Shown: positions 30,717 through 42,805, counted from the stretch's first letter. The stretch: DNA of 64,000 nt from Heligmosomoides polygyrus polygyrus (GCA_947396885.1 OX377204.1:22017706-22081705), one strand, 5' to 3'. The notes: generated from the letters alone by a model not told the origin. Made by a program: numbers and translations.

Positions 30717-32705
30717 CTGACAAAGGAAGGGTCGGAAGAGTATGTCTGAACGGGGAGAGCGAGTCATATCCGAAGGCCGAGAGGGACACGGACGTACAAA
30801 AGACCACTAAACTCGTGAAGCGCCGATTCAATCGTAACTTCAAGGACCCCCTACTACTTAGGTTTATCGACTTGGGAAAAAAGAAACACACCTTCATATC
30901 TACTAATAGGGTGAGGGGGATAAGGATTCTTCATATATGACTTACTCTCCCCAATACGAGAAACTAGACGGGCCAGAGGGAGAGAAGTTCGCCATCCGCT
31001 TGGCCAAGGCGCGTCATAGAGCTAGCCTCGACATTTGAGTAGTGAAGACTGTGAAGTGTGCTGACGGTAGGGTGTTACGGAAGCCGGTCGAGGTCATAGA
31101 GAGAGATGGGAAGAGTACTTCAAGGAACTCCTGAACGAGGCCTCCCTCGTCGGGAGGCCGAGGAAGAACAACCTTCGGAGGGACCCATCCCACCCTAGAC
31201 GCAAGAAGAGGTTCGCAAGGCCATAGGGGAGATGAAACTCGGAAAGGCAGCAGGGCTTGACGGTGTGCCAGTAGAGGTTTGGAAGGTGCTCGGGGACCTC
31301 GGAGTCAACTGGCTGACGCAGTTCCTTAACAGAATCACGAAAGAAGGTAAGGTGCCGGATGACTGGAGGAACAGCACCATAGTTCCACCTTCAAGTAGAA
31401 GGGAGACGCTTCCGAATGCTCCAACTACCGAGGGATCAAACTGATCTCACACACGATGAAAATCTACAAAGGACTGGTCAACTCACGGCTGAGGGAGATG
31501 GTACCCATCTCCCAGGTGCAGTGGGGCTTCATGCCTGAGAGGTCCACCACAGACGCCATCTTCATCGCTCGTCAGGTGATGGAGAAATATCGGGAGGAAC
31601 GAAAACCCTGCTACCTGGCAACTCTAGACTTGGAGAAGACCTACGACAGGCTAGCTCGGGCCGTAATCTGGAATGCCCTTCGAGAGAGGGGTGTCCCGGA
31701 ACGTCTGATCACGGTCATAAGGGGCATGTACGAGGGCTCGAAAGCGGCGATACGAACTCCACACGGGTGGCAAGGAAAGTGGACATCACAGGGGGTACAC
31801 CAAGGGTCGGCTCTGAGCCCGTTCCTCTTCCTGCTGACGCTTGACTCTATAGTGAACCACCTTGAGGAAAGCCCTCTCAGAACGATCCTGTACGCGGACG
31901 ACATCGCCCTAGTAGCCGACAACCAGGAGCTGGAGGAGAAGGTGCAGCTGTGGCAGAGAGCCCTCGCAGAGAACGGCCTACGGCTGAACGTGAAGAAGAC
32001 GAAGTTCATCAGCTCTGAGCAGTGCGCTGGATCGTTCCTAGACTGCCAAGGGGAAACGATCGAGAAGGTGGAAGAATTCCGCTACCTCGGAAGTGACCTA
32101 TCCGAGGAAGGAAGTGTGGATCACGGATAATCGCAGCCTGGCTTAAGCGGAGGGAGTCCACATGGATCCTCTGCGACCGTAGATGCTCCAGTAAGCTCAA
32201 AGGCAAGCTCTATAGAACAGTTGTGAGACCTGCCCTCCTCTACGGCAGTGAGTGCTGGGCCCTGGGTAAGGCGCAGGAGCGGCAACTGCATGCGGCGGAG
32301 ATGAGGATGCTGAGGTGGAATGTGAATGAACCCGTCGGGACAGGGTGCGAAACGAGGATGTTAGGGCAGTGATGAAGACAGCCCCGATCCAGTTGAAGAT
32401 GAGAGAGCAGCGCCTGAGGTGGTGTGGACACGTCCTCAGAAGACCAGAGGATTACCCCACAAGGTTGGCCCTAGATTTCGAGGCACCTCGAAAGCGTCCG
32501 AGAGGAGCCCCAAGGAAAAGATGGAAGGACGTCATCAAGAGAGATCTCGCCGAAGTCGGAGCCACGGCAGATGACGCCCTTGATAGATGAGGTGGCGACA
32601 GATCGCAAGTACAGCGGACCCTGCAACTGCGTGGGACTAAACGCTCAGGAGAAGAAGAGAAGACTTACTCTACCCAATCATACGCTTCAGACCTTTTAAT
32701 TGTAA
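30717..32705. mobile_element. tRNA-like-box foldback family, copy b, interrupted by RTE
   Basis: The left terminus CTGACAAAGGAAGGGTC at 30717 faces an inverted terminus ending CATACGCTTCAGACC (about 32679-32693). Between them, apart from the RTE at 30956-32661, is about 250 bp related to 42240-42420 (CGTGAAGCGCCG, TTCATATCTACTAATAGGGT). This is a shortened copy of the family found at 35833-42419. Confidence 0.6.
30956..32661 (+). mobile_element. RTE-clade LINE, 5'-truncated, with target duplication
   Basis: GACTTACTCTCCCCAAT (30939-30955) and GACTTACTCTACCCAAT (32662-32678) flank it: a 17-bp target duplication with one mismatch. It starts in the linker before the reverse transcriptase (GEKFAIRLAKARHRASL). 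It then shows KAAGLDGVPVEVWK, QWGFMPERSTTDAIF, HQGSALSPFLF, the intact catalytic ILYADDIALVADN and the C-terminal MREQRLRWCGHVLRR and KRPRGAPRKRWKDVIKRDLA. It ends in GGAGAAGAAGAGAA. Several frameshifts (for example near 31400 and 32130) make it non-functional. Same subfamily as 48049-48672. Confidence 0.9.
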
Positions 32706-32817
32706 CATAGCTAAAGTGGTACAGAATACTAGGCCGCCGTGGCACTTTGGGATGAGATGCATATCGTGAGATGCGGCTTCGAATGCTAATTCCAATCATA
32801 TGTTCAGGCTCTACATA

Positions 32818-33480
32818 CAGGGTGCGTCAAAAGTTCTTGGACTCTTGTTTCAGGCTCATTATATGGGATTATGCGCTTTGTCAACCAAACTTTTATGTGG
32901 CATTGTTACTCTACTCTTCGGTTGATGCATATGGTTTGCGCACTGTGACGGAGAAACCGCATGTCAAAGAAAAAAAACCAACTATAAAACTACCTAGAGG
33001 GCATCCTGAAGAAAGACATTCTCCCTTGGGCATGTGTGCCTTTCAAAAATAGCGACAGGACTTATCATCAATATTCTGCGCCCGCTCATAAGGCTAAAGT
33101 GGTACAGAAGTTTTGCGAATTTCATCTCAGCCGAAGAGTGGCCACGCTCAGCTCGGATCTCAATCCGATGGGCTGCACAATCTGGTCCATATTGAAGAGT
33201 AAGGCCTTTGCAACATCCCACGCGAAGACTGCTTCACTTGAAAGAGCCCTGAAAAAAGCCTGGAGAGAGATTGATGAAGACCCCCTGCGTGCCGCCGTGG
33301 ATTCGTCCCCCGAGCGATAGAAGGCGTGAATTCGTGCTAAAGGAAGTCTTTTTGAAATTTAACCGTTTCTTTATATGTGCCTGGTCAATAGTAATAAATT
33401 TTACGAATATCATCTGGTTTGCTTTAAAACAGCCGCTTGGGCGGTCAATTACATTTGTCCAAGAATTTTGTTGCACTCTG
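32818..33480 (+). mobile_element. Tc1/mariner-type element, internally deleted
   Basis: Ends CAGGGTGCGTCAAAAGTTCT (after TA at 32816-32817) and the inverted GTCCAAGAATTTTGTTGCAC then TCTG (before TA at 33481-33482). Inside, 33036-33320 gives the transposase C-terminus: YSAPAHKAKVVQKFCEF, SDLNPMGCTIWSIL and SLERALKKAWREIDED. Related transposases have Asp where this reads Tyr (YSAPAH) and Gly (PMGC), so two catalytic positions are lost and the N-terminal half is missing. Confidence 0.8.
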
Positions 33481-33482
33481 TA

Positions 33483-35832
33483 CTAGGCGCTTCTGTGAGC
33501 AGAGTTATAACAGTGACATTTCCAGACCACCAGAGAGCGAGATCAAGCATGGTGGCAACTGCTGGCCTGGCCAAGCAAGAAGTGGCACAGCAGGACAAGA
33601 GCGGCGTGGTGAGGCAGGGGTTTGTGGCTCGAGTCTTCCGTGATGCAGTTTTTCCACGCCTTAAAAAATCTGTCACAACTATCCAAAGCTCCCATTGCCA
33701 AATCGCAACGGAAAACGTCATCAAAAAAGACTCGCCTTCGTGCTGACATTTCTACTGTAGCACGAAGATACAATTAAATACTTTGAACAGTTGCTGCGAA
33801 AATACAAACAAGGCGTTATATTAGCAACTGTGATATAACACTACGAAATGTTTAAAACATAACAGCTGTCAGTAATGAGTGCAGCAGATGAAAACTACAT
33901 CAATTCAGCCGATGTAAGAGCAGTGCTTTAATAAGCCCTCTAGGCGCTGATTAGGGAAGGAACTTTTCATCCTCTAGAGTCGTACAGTAAAGTACAACAG
34001 AACCAAGAAATCTTGTCTGGTGACATTTTCCGTTGTTCTTTGGCATAGAGAGCTTTAGTTGACCGCTGCTGATCTCTCTTAGGAAGTGAAAAACTCTTGG
34101 GGATGTAGAACCATAGACCATCGTCCCGTCTCACTGGCCGCTCCTCTATCTCCCGCTCCACGATAGCCCAGTGCAATCTCCACCCTACATGAGCCCGCTC
34201 CACTGTCATTGGCTCGCTCTGTGTGCAGCTAGAGGGCACATGAGCCAAAAATGATCCACAACTTCGTTTACAAATGAGTTTAGTAGAATTTAAGCACATA
34301 GAGTCTCCTCTCGTTATAACGCGTTTGAAGGAAAAGTATAAACTCTGCGTTATAATGGGAGTCTCGTTTTTGACCGGAGCTAACCTTTTTTTACCATTTT
34401 ATGCTCAGATTTATCTAAAATCATATGTAATGACTAAATGCGGCTACGTCAATAAAATGTGTAACCGTCAAGAGAGTGTGAATGCAAACAACATCTCTAG
34501 AGTATTAATGAAGCGGGGTCCTTAGATGTACTCTCTCTTATATGCGTAAGCATGTCAAATCCATGTGAAGAACAACCGAGTAGCAGAGGTAGTTAGACGT
34601 GATCAACAGCACAACTGTACAATCCAACGTTGCAAATTCTTTTGATGCGATCGAAACTATCGCACCAGGCGCTCAAACTCGCAATCCTGCAGTCAGGATT
34701 TTAGCCCACTACAATAACAGCGTTGTTGAATCACTTGCCACACCCGCGATATCCTCGTTGTAAATGACTTATCAGCACTCTCCCATGATATGGGGATGTC
34801 ACGTGTGATCAAACAGCATTGATGCTGTTATGTTGTCTAAGGCAAAGGGTACAGGAATAAGTCGGCATTGTGCGAGAGTTCTGATCGCAAAAAAAAACAT
34901 TCTGTAACAGTGTGTAGCATCTATACCAGCTGCTCTAGGATTAAAACAAACGTGTAGGGACTATTTTGAATAATCTGAGTCTGTCTCCACATCCTCTTTC
35001 GTTCCCGGTAGAAGAAATCTCCCAATTCACTCACGTAGTAACTTCCCTTGTTAGATATAAGCCATTCTACTCTGAACAATTTCCTCTCGATCGCGGGTTC
35101 GTACTTTAGGTGTCTCCCTGAGTTACGGTAGCACGTCACCTCCGCTCGCCACCGCCTCGATTACGGTAGCGTGGCGGGTTGTTGAGTCTGCCGCGGACAA
35201 GGTGTAAATTATGAGTAGAGCAGAGTGCCGTGGAGCAGACTTCCTGTCGTAGGGTGGTGGTAATGATTGACGACTTTGTTCGTTTTTGATTTTTTCTTTG
35301 ATCTTATAATTTTCATATGCTTGGGCCCAGCACACTTTGAGCACAGCACATAACTAATTTTGAAGAACGCAATGAGGATCGAATTAGCCACATGCTAGTA
35401 AAGACTGCTCTCAACTAGCGAACTTCAAAACGAGCAAAAAGGAAACACATAGGGAAAGTTGAAAAGATAACATGGACTGAGCGAAAGCTACGAAGCTATC
35501 GTACATTAAAGAAATATAAAAAGTAAAAGACCTGATGTGTTGCTCCTTTTCTCACTGGTCTTTGTAGTCGCAGAGGCGGCATGTGGCCAAACCCAAAACG
35601 AAGAGAAGAAGAATACAGAGCAAAAAAATAGAAAAGAATCATGTCTGGTCTGCTTGCGCACAGAATCTGCTCCACGGCAGCAACGCGCGCTCTGCTCAAC
35701 TCGCCACATCTCGTAGTGAAACCTCGTCCGTGACGGGCGCGGCACCTGGTCTGTCTACAGTAATCGAGCGTGTCGCTTCGTCTTCTACAGTAGTGGGACA
35801 CACCTAACGTAACGCACTTTTCCTATCGCCCA
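33483..35832. other. Long stretch without a supported gene
   Basis: Short unrelated frames on both strands, none with domains or paired splice sites. A small inverted repeat sits at 34301-34365 (GAGTCTCCTCTCGTTATAAC facing GTTATAATGGGAGTCTC). No other structure was recognised. Confidence 0.35.
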
Positions 35833-36433
35833 CTGACAAAGGAAGGGTCTGAAGCGTATGTCTGAACGGGGGGAGCGAGTTATATAGGGGAATCCTCACC
35901 CCTCAATTATATGAAAATGTGTTTATTTTTTGCCAAGCCGTTAAATCCAAGGAGTAGGGGTCACAATGGGATACGGCGCAGCACGCGTTTGCGGGTCTTG
36001 TACGCCCGCAATGCCTCCGCAGCCAGTGGCTCGGAGCGCAGGTGGATAGAGGTTTGACACGCGAGAGAGGTCGGGGGTTTGGTCCCTCTGCGCTGCTGCA
36101 TTTCTGCATTTCAACTGATTGATTGAGATTTGGAGGATTCTGACGTCTATACCATTTCCAGACGTCCTCTGCGCATTTTTCCAGCTGTACACTGTGGAGG
36201 ACAACTTTCTTTCGACTTGTTTATTACTGACCGGTTTTCTAACCACAAGACAATGAGAAAGCTATTCAACATAATCATGTATAAACGCTCAACACCAGTG
36301 ATAGACTGGTACAAAGTGCATGAAACAGAAGCACTGGTCACAATACGGGGAGCGTATAAAACTAACAGACTCCTCACAGTTTGCTTCTCTACATGGACCA
36401 ATGACTTGGGGAAAAACCATCTTGCTCGGGTTT

Positions 36434-36625
36434 TCAAAGAAACCAGGATTTGACGTCGTATAACCTGTTCGTCTTTGTCAACTTCAAGTTGACGTGCTTG
36501 AAGTCCTTTATTATGCTGGCCATCCGTTCGGCCAGCTTGATTTCTTCTCTCGAAGGTTCCTTGTCTAAAGGTGGGCCACACTTCAGCGTGAGCAGGAGGA
36601 TCGCCGCTCGAGCATCGGCGCACAT
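36434..36625 (-). CDS. Unassigned ORF in the foldback loop
   Basis: A 63-codon minus-strand frame beginning MCADARAAILLLTLK and containing PSREEIKLAERMASIIKDFK. It is protein-like in composition but of unknown family. It has no counterpart elsewhere in the window, and it could be a remnant of a gene carried by the foldback or of its transposase. Confidence 0.25.
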   Translation of the reverse strand: MCADARAAILLLTLKCGPPLDKEPSREEIKLAERMASIIKDFKHVNLKLTKTNRLYDVKSWFL

Positions 36626-37135
36626 TGTTGGTTTAGGTTTTAGAAAACCTCCAGCAGACCTCTGCTTTCCAGGTGACAGACAGAGATGAGGGAAAGAGGG
36701 TATCGATGCCGTTTAGCCTAGTTTGCGGTATCTGCACCAGAGGTGCGCGTAATTAGCATTTACGATTTTACGATTTACGGTGATTTTTGGCAATTTTTTT
36801 ACGATTTACGATTTACGACACTTGGGTCGTAAACAGGGGTGTGCGTAATTACGATTTACGATTTACGATTTTACGATTTACGGTGATTTTTGGCAAATTT
36901 TTTACGATTTACGATTTACGACATTTTGGGTCGTAAATCGTAAATTTTCGTAAATGTGATCGTCGGCCCACGGATGACAAACGTCCACATAACGTGATAC
37001 AATTCGGATTATGAAGATGTACCCACTTTTAAAGACTTCCCTCATAGCTCATTGCTATTTCCTAATTGCTTTTTTTATGTTCTGCTGTGGCACTGTGACA
37101 GAACAACAGCTTTGCAAATAGGCCTCTCGAGTTAA

Positions 37136-37787
37136 CACGTTCACGACCAGGATGTTTTCGCGCCCAGTGCGCGCGACGGCCCACGGCTTTTTTGGCGTGT
37201 GCGTGTGTACACTCATTTGCGTGGACACGCGCTGAAAAAAGGCAGAGGCTTAGAAAATGTAACTGTAGACCCAAGAAAAGTCCAGAAGAACTGCACAGCT
37301 TGCTATAAAAAACTGAGTAGCAGCCAGGGAAGAGATATTGCCAAGAAGAAAGGATAGTCCATACGCGCTGCACCAGTTGCGCAAAATGTGTTTGTTTGAG
37401 ATGCTCCAACGATAAGAAGTGTTCTTGTTAAAAGTTTGTACAATGTCATAATCATTCAGGGCCTAGGTTGTTTTATTTAAGAGTTCAATTCAAATTTCAT
37501 CTGTAGTTTGAGCATTAATTCTGGTCTAGAAGTATGTGCGCTTATTGTGTTTCAGTAATGAAAAAAGTTCTTATCTTGTTAGTTACGATAAAGCCAATCA
37601 TTTTTCTGTCTACGCAAACCCAACATTTTTTTGTTACTATAATTTGCGAATTTGAGAAGAAAATCAAACAAAAACATCAATAAACAAAGTTCTTCCCAAA
37701 ACTCCCCCGTCCACTCAAATGAGTGGACACCGTCCGTCGCGCATTCTCCGCTGTCCACTCATATGTGTGGACATGGTCGCGAATGTG
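37136..37787. mobile_element. piggyBac-like non-autonomous element, TTAA target
   Basis: TTAA at 37132-37135 and 37788-37791 flanks the termini CACGTTCACGACC and GGTCGCGAATGTG. Subterminal palindromes (GTCCACTCAAATGAGTGGAC and TGTCCACTCATATGTGTGGA) are present on the right, with a related one on the left (ACACTCATTTGCGTGGACA). The sister hAT copy has the uninterrupted site GAATTAATTCCTGG at 39770, which shows the state before insertion. No transposase; 652 bp. Confidence 0.85.
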
Positions 37788-38511
37788 TTAATACCTGTCA
37801 ATGGAACTGGGCTAGCCTTTCTTTCTGGTCACACTCTAGCGCAACGTCTCACATTCGAGTTCAAATTTACAGAAGGACATGAAAAATCTCCTTGCACTGG
37901 AATGAAGATGATCACCTGCTGAACCATATTCTATGCTGCAACCGCCGCCTAGTCAACTTAAGACTTTTTCACCACTTGTTCACCACATAGACGACTTTGT
38001 CCAATGCACACGAGTAGAACTCATGCAAAGCCATCAAGGAATATTGGACTTGATTGGAAGCTGTGGAATGATTGCTAAACTGTTGGAAAGAGTAAAACAC
38101 TCACGTTTCAATCTGATTATCACTGCACGTCATGGCGCGGACTCTATTTACGTATGAGGTGCGCCTTAAGCAAAGCGTCTGACATTTTCATGATAAAAGT
38201 GAAAAAGTTTGACACCTTTGGTCTCGTTTTCAGTGGCTTGATTGGGGCTGTTGCGTTCGCCCTATGCGATCCGTTCAGAATGCTGAAGACTGAGCAAAAG
38301 ATACGATAGCGTTTGTTACAAAGGTGCAGGATTGGCGAATGCAAGCAGTCATTAACTAGTAATGCAATATTTTGTAGTTTCCTAAATATAACAAGTGCAA
38401 GCAAACCTGCCACCCAAAGTAATTGCCTGGTATCGTCGAACTTTCATTCCAGAAGTGTTGCGTTCAAAAATGATGAAGGACAAAGCATGACGCGTAAATC
38501 AGACCCTGTTT

Positions 38512-38745
38512 GAGATGCGCCATCCATTCTTTCTTCCTCTGTGCGATACCGTAGAGGTCATTCAAGTGTGGGTTTGCCCTATAGAATGAACTGCGGTTGA
38601 CAGCCTATGTAGAGATCAGTGTTTTATCCTTCCCAGGCAAATCAGGTACCAATTCGCAACCGAGCGAGTATGGAATACTTGACTGCCCGTGGTAGGATCC
38701 GAATCTGGAGCACGCGATAACCGTCCTCCTCTAACTCCTTTGCCA
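38512..38745 (-). repeat. SINE carried inside the younger hAT copy
   Basis: On the minus strand GGAGTTAGAGGAGGACGGTT and CCAGATTCGGATCCTACC (B-box region) start a SINE-related unit ending GAATGGATGGCGCATCTC. Its counterpart lies at the same place in the older hAT copy. Confidence 0.6.
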
Positions 38746-40200
38746 TGGGTTTCCCCCATCTGTTTAAAATGCACTTTGTACGAATCAGTTAAACCACTTT
38801 CAATTCAAACTGCACCTTGCTTCTCTACCCTACTTCTAAAGAATGCCGCAAAAATATCTTCTTTTATAATTTTAAGTCAAAAATCCGACTGTGATGAGTG
38901 TCCAAAATGTGATCATACTCTTTCAATCGTCACAGAATCGTCTGCTATAAAAATGTACAATTCAAAATGTGAGAAGGCTTAGAACTTTAGGTGCGTCATA
39001 CCAATAGAAATGTGCCATGCGCTCACTCAGAAGGGGATGCTCGTTGGATTGTTTGTGCAAATAATGTTTTCGTCGTGTTGGCCAGCCATCAAATTTTTTT
39101 GGTTTTCGTTGGAATGGTTTTCGCTTGGGTTACTCGGAGTTGTTGCGGTTGTTTCTACAAAGTCAGTTTTATATGCAAGCCAAGCTAGTAGAATGATAAA
39201 CGTTTTTGATCGTCCAAGCAGTGTAAATTTTTATTTGGGCACTCTGTTAAGATAACGTTATTGAACAAGCAGTTTATTTTGGTTCTCAAAAAACTTGGCC
39301 AGCTTGATTTGAAAGGTGCAGTTGATTTTAATGGCTTCCATCTTAATTAGAAGTGTCCAGCTCGAGTTGAAAACGTCTCAGTAAAACACAGTTCTTCGAT
39401 TAGCTTTAACATAATAGAAAAAAAGCAAGGAAAGTGGATACGTTATAAGTCAGGCACCTCTTACGATTTACGGTTTACGATTTACGATTTACGACGATTT
39501 TTTCGTAATTACGATTTACGATTTACGAAATTTCGGATTTCATTTACGCACACCCCTGGTCGTAAATCGTAAATTTTCGTAAATGTGATCTTCGGTCTAC
39601 GGATGACAAACATCCGCATAACGTGATACGACTCGGATTATGACGATGTACCCAATTTAAAGACTTCCCTCATAGCCCATTGCTATTTCCCTATTTACTT
39701 TTTTATGTTCTGCTGTGGCGCTGTGACAGAACAACGTAGCTTTGTAGATAGGCCGTTAGAATTAATTCCTGGCAATGGAACTGGGCTAGCCTTTCTCCTG
39801 GTCACACTCTAGTACAACATCTCACATCCGAGTGGCCTGAGTTCCTGTTTACAGAAAAAATAAAAATTCTCCTTGCACTGGAATGAAGACTATCACCTGC
39901 TGAACAATATTCTATGCTGCACCCACCGCCTAGTCAACTTGTGACATTTTCACCACTTGTTCACCACATAGACGACTCTTTCCAATGAACTTATGGAAAG
40001 CCATCAAGGAATATCGGACTTGATTGGAGGCTGTGGATTAACAGCTGAACTATTGGAAAGAGTAGAACAATCACGTTTCAATCTGATTATCACTGCACGT
40101 CATGGCGCGGAGTCTAACTACGTATGAGGTGCGCCTTAAGCAAAGCGTCTGACATCTTCATGATAAAAGCGGAAAAGTTTAACACTCTTGGTCTCGTTTT

Positions 40201-40492
40201 TATTTATTTATTTCGTACACTACAATGAGTGCGCCATAAAGTGCAAAAAGCGTAGAAATATAGGAGAGCAGAAGACGGTAGATGATAAAAAACGAAGAAT
40301 TATGAAACTTGAAATCAGGCGAGACCAGATTCAGCACGATGGAATGAGCCCTCAAAAATGACGATAGGGAAAACAAAGAAGTTGTCGTACTAGTGGTCGC
40401 TAATAGGGGAGGCTACTAAGAAGAACTATATCCGTACCAGTTGGCCATGGTACCCTAATACCTTTAGGTATATAGGTCAGGGCTGGAGTTTT
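40201..40492 (-). mobile_element. CR1-like 3' tail insertion in the older hAT copy
   Basis: It is absent from the sister copy (site near 38230). On the minus strand it ends GTGTACGAAATAAATAAATA, a CR1-like tail. A 5-bp GTTTT occurs at both edges (40196-40200 and 40488-40492). No coding sequence; 5'-truncated within the 3' UTR. Confidence 0.65.
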
Positions 40493-40796
40493 AGTGGTCT
40501 GATCGGAGTTATTGCGTTCGCGCTATGCGGTCCGTTCAGAATGCTAAATACTGGGCAAAAGATACGATAGCATTGGTTACAAAGGTAGTGGAGAGCAGGA
40601 CTGGCGAATGCAAACAGACAGTAATTAGTAATGCAATATTTTGGAGTTTCCGAAATTTAACAACTGCAAGCAAACCTGCGAGCGAAGTAAATGCCGAAAG
40701 TAATTGCCGGGTATCAATGAACGATCCTTCATTACAGAAGTTGTGGTTGCCTTCGAAAATGATGAAGGACAAAGCATGACGTTAGTCAGTCCCTGT

Positions 40797-41045
40797 TCGA
40801 TATGCGCCTTCCATTCTTTCTACCTTTATGGGATATCGTAGAGGACATTTGGATGTCGGTTTGCCCCATAGAATGAATTGCGGTTGCCGCCGATGTAGAG
40901 GTCAGTGCTTTATCCTGCCCAGACAAATCAGGTACCAATTCACAACCCAGCAGGTATGGAAAACTTGACTGCCCGTGGTGGGATCCTAATCAAGAACTAT
41001 TCAGGAGCACACGATAGCCATCCTCCTCCGACTTTTCTACCATGG
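40797..41045 (-). repeat. SINE carried inside the older hAT copy
   Basis: Same sequence and position within the element as 38512-38745, with small differences. The SINE was therefore already in the family before one copy jumped into the other. Confidence 0.6.
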
Positions 41046-42420
41046 GTTTCCCCTACATGTCTAAAATGCACTTTGTACGAGTCAGTTAAACCACTTTCAA
41101 TACAAGCTGCATCTCGCTTCTCCACTTCTAAAGAATGCCACACAAATATCTTCTTTTATATTTTTAAGCCAAAAATTCGACTACGATGAATGTGCAAAAA
41201 TGTGATCATACTCCTTCAAGCGTCTCACAATTCCTTCCCGTCTGCTACAAATATGTTGTAGAGTACAATTCGAAAGGTGAGAGGACTTAGAACTTTAGGT
41301 GTATCATACCACAGAAATGTGTCATGCGCTCACTTAAATACTGTTTTCGTCGAGTTGGCCAGCGACCAATTTTTTTGGTTTTGGATAGAACTTTTTTGTT
41401 GGTTTATTCGGAGTTGTTGCGGTTGTTTCCACAAGGTCATAGTTTTATATGCAAGCGAATGGCTAGTAGAATGATAAACATTTTTGGTCGTCCAAGCAGC
41501 GTAAGCTTTCTATTTGGGCACCCTGTATAGGCGCATTTTAAGATAGCGTTTTTGAACAAGCACTTTATTTTGGTTCTCCAAAAACTTGTCCAGCTTTGAA
41601 AAGTGCTGGTTGATTTTAATGGCTTCCATCTTATTTAGAAAAGTGTCCAGCTCAAGCTGAAAACGTCACAATGAAACATAGTTAGCTTGGACAATAGAAA
41701 AAACAAGGCAATTAGATGCATTGTAAGTCAGGCGCCTCTTACGATTTACGATTTACGACGATTCTTTCGTAATTACGATTTACGATTTGCGAAATTTCAG
41801 ATTTCATTTACGCACACCCCAGATCCACACACCTCGTTTCTCATTTTAGCCACCTCCGACATCACATCCTGGTCTCTTTTGAAAATCCGAGCGGGATGTT
41901 TTTTCCTGAGGTCATTGGTCCATGTATGGAAACAAAGTGTGAGACCTGTAACCTTTATACGCTGATCGTATTGTGCCCAGGTCTGCTTCATGCACTTTGC
42001 ACCTGTGTATCACTGGTGTCGAACACTTATACATCACCATGTTGAATACCGCAGCGTACAGCTGGAAAAATGCGCAGAAAACGTCTGAAAATGGTATAGA
42101 CGTCAGAATCCGCCAAATCTCAACCAATCAGTTGAAATGCAGAAATGCAGCAGCGCAGAGGAACCAAATCCCGACGTCTTTCACATGTGTCAAACCTCTA
42201 CACACTAGCGCTCCTAGCCAATGGCTGCAGAAGCATCGCGGGCGTACAAGACCCCAAACTCGTGACGCGCCGTTCCGTTGCGGCTTCAAGGATCCCATAC
42301 TCCGTGTGTTTAAGGACTTGGCAAAAATAAACATTTTCATACTAATTGAGGGGTGAGGATTCCCCCTATATTACGCGCTCCCTCCGTTCAGACATACGCT
42401 TCAGACCCTTCCCTTGTGAG

Positions 42421-42805
42421 AGGCGCCATTTTATGTTGAGCACGTGACCTTTAGTGTGTTTAAATTTCGGCGCGACCCACTCATCACTTTAGAATGTAGT
42501 GAGGGCGATGTGCATGGGATGCTAGTCGTCGATATGTTATGTTTGAAAGTCTTAGCAATTTTGTCTGACTCAAAAGCATTCATAGGCAAGGTTCACTGGC
42601 GGATAAAAGCCGTGAGCCCGGTGGAGCATTACAGTCGTCTTCTCCGTCCTCGTTTCCTTCCTCTCCATCGTCGAGCAGTCTTTGATCAACATCAGCGCTG
42701 ACTCCTGACCCATGAACGGAGGAGCTCTTCAACCAGCCCGACTGTCCTACCCATCTCTACCTATTTAACACGCCGTGCGTATTCTCCGACAGTGAACCTA
42801 ACGGA
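42421..42805. other. Unassigned stretch
   Basis: No gene or bounded repeat recognised between the foldback end and the next SINE. Confidence 0.3.

Larger units (their letters stand above)
36834..39558. mobile_element. Younger hAT-type element with exact 8-bp target duplication
   Basis: Perfect 12-bp terminal repeats CAGGGGTGTGCG / CGCACACCCCTG, flanked by GTCGTAAA at 36826-36833 and 39559-39566. The host is another copy of the same family. It contains a piggyBac-like insertion (37136-37787) and a SINE (38512-38745). No intact transposase is seen. The frame at 37933-38157 (HQGILDLIGSCGMIAKLLER) occurs in both copies and might be a decayed coding part, but no hAT motif could be confirmed. Confidence 0.85.
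36738..41822. mobile_element. Older hAT-type element, split by a younger copy of itself
   Basis: Left end CAGAGGTGCGCGTAATTA (36738) and right end CGCACACCCCAG (41822), with flanking octamers ATCTGCAC (36730-36737) and ATCCACAC (41823-41830), 6 of 8 identical. The body (39567-41822) matches the younger copy base for base over long stretches, including a SINE at 40797-41045. A 292-bp CR1-type tail fragment has inserted at 40201. TACGATTTACG words repeat near both ends. Confidence 0.75.
35833..42419. mobile_element. tRNA-like-box foldback element, copy c, host of a nested hAT pair
   Basis: Arms of about 600 bp face each other at 35833-36450 and 41831-42419 (both ends AAGGGTCTGAAGCGTATGTC then TGAACGG). 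In each arm, about 170 bp from the end, is a tRNA-like segment: TGGCTCGGAGCG...GGGGTTTGGTCCCTC (36026-36090) and its diverged inverted partner (42145-42225). Both arms keep a similar frame (TWTNDLxKxHxARxFK). The loop 36450-36737 has a minus-strand frame (DKEPSREEIKLAERMASIIK) of unknown nature. Before the insertion at 36738-41822 the element was about 1.5 kb. Class unknown. Confidence 0.65.
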
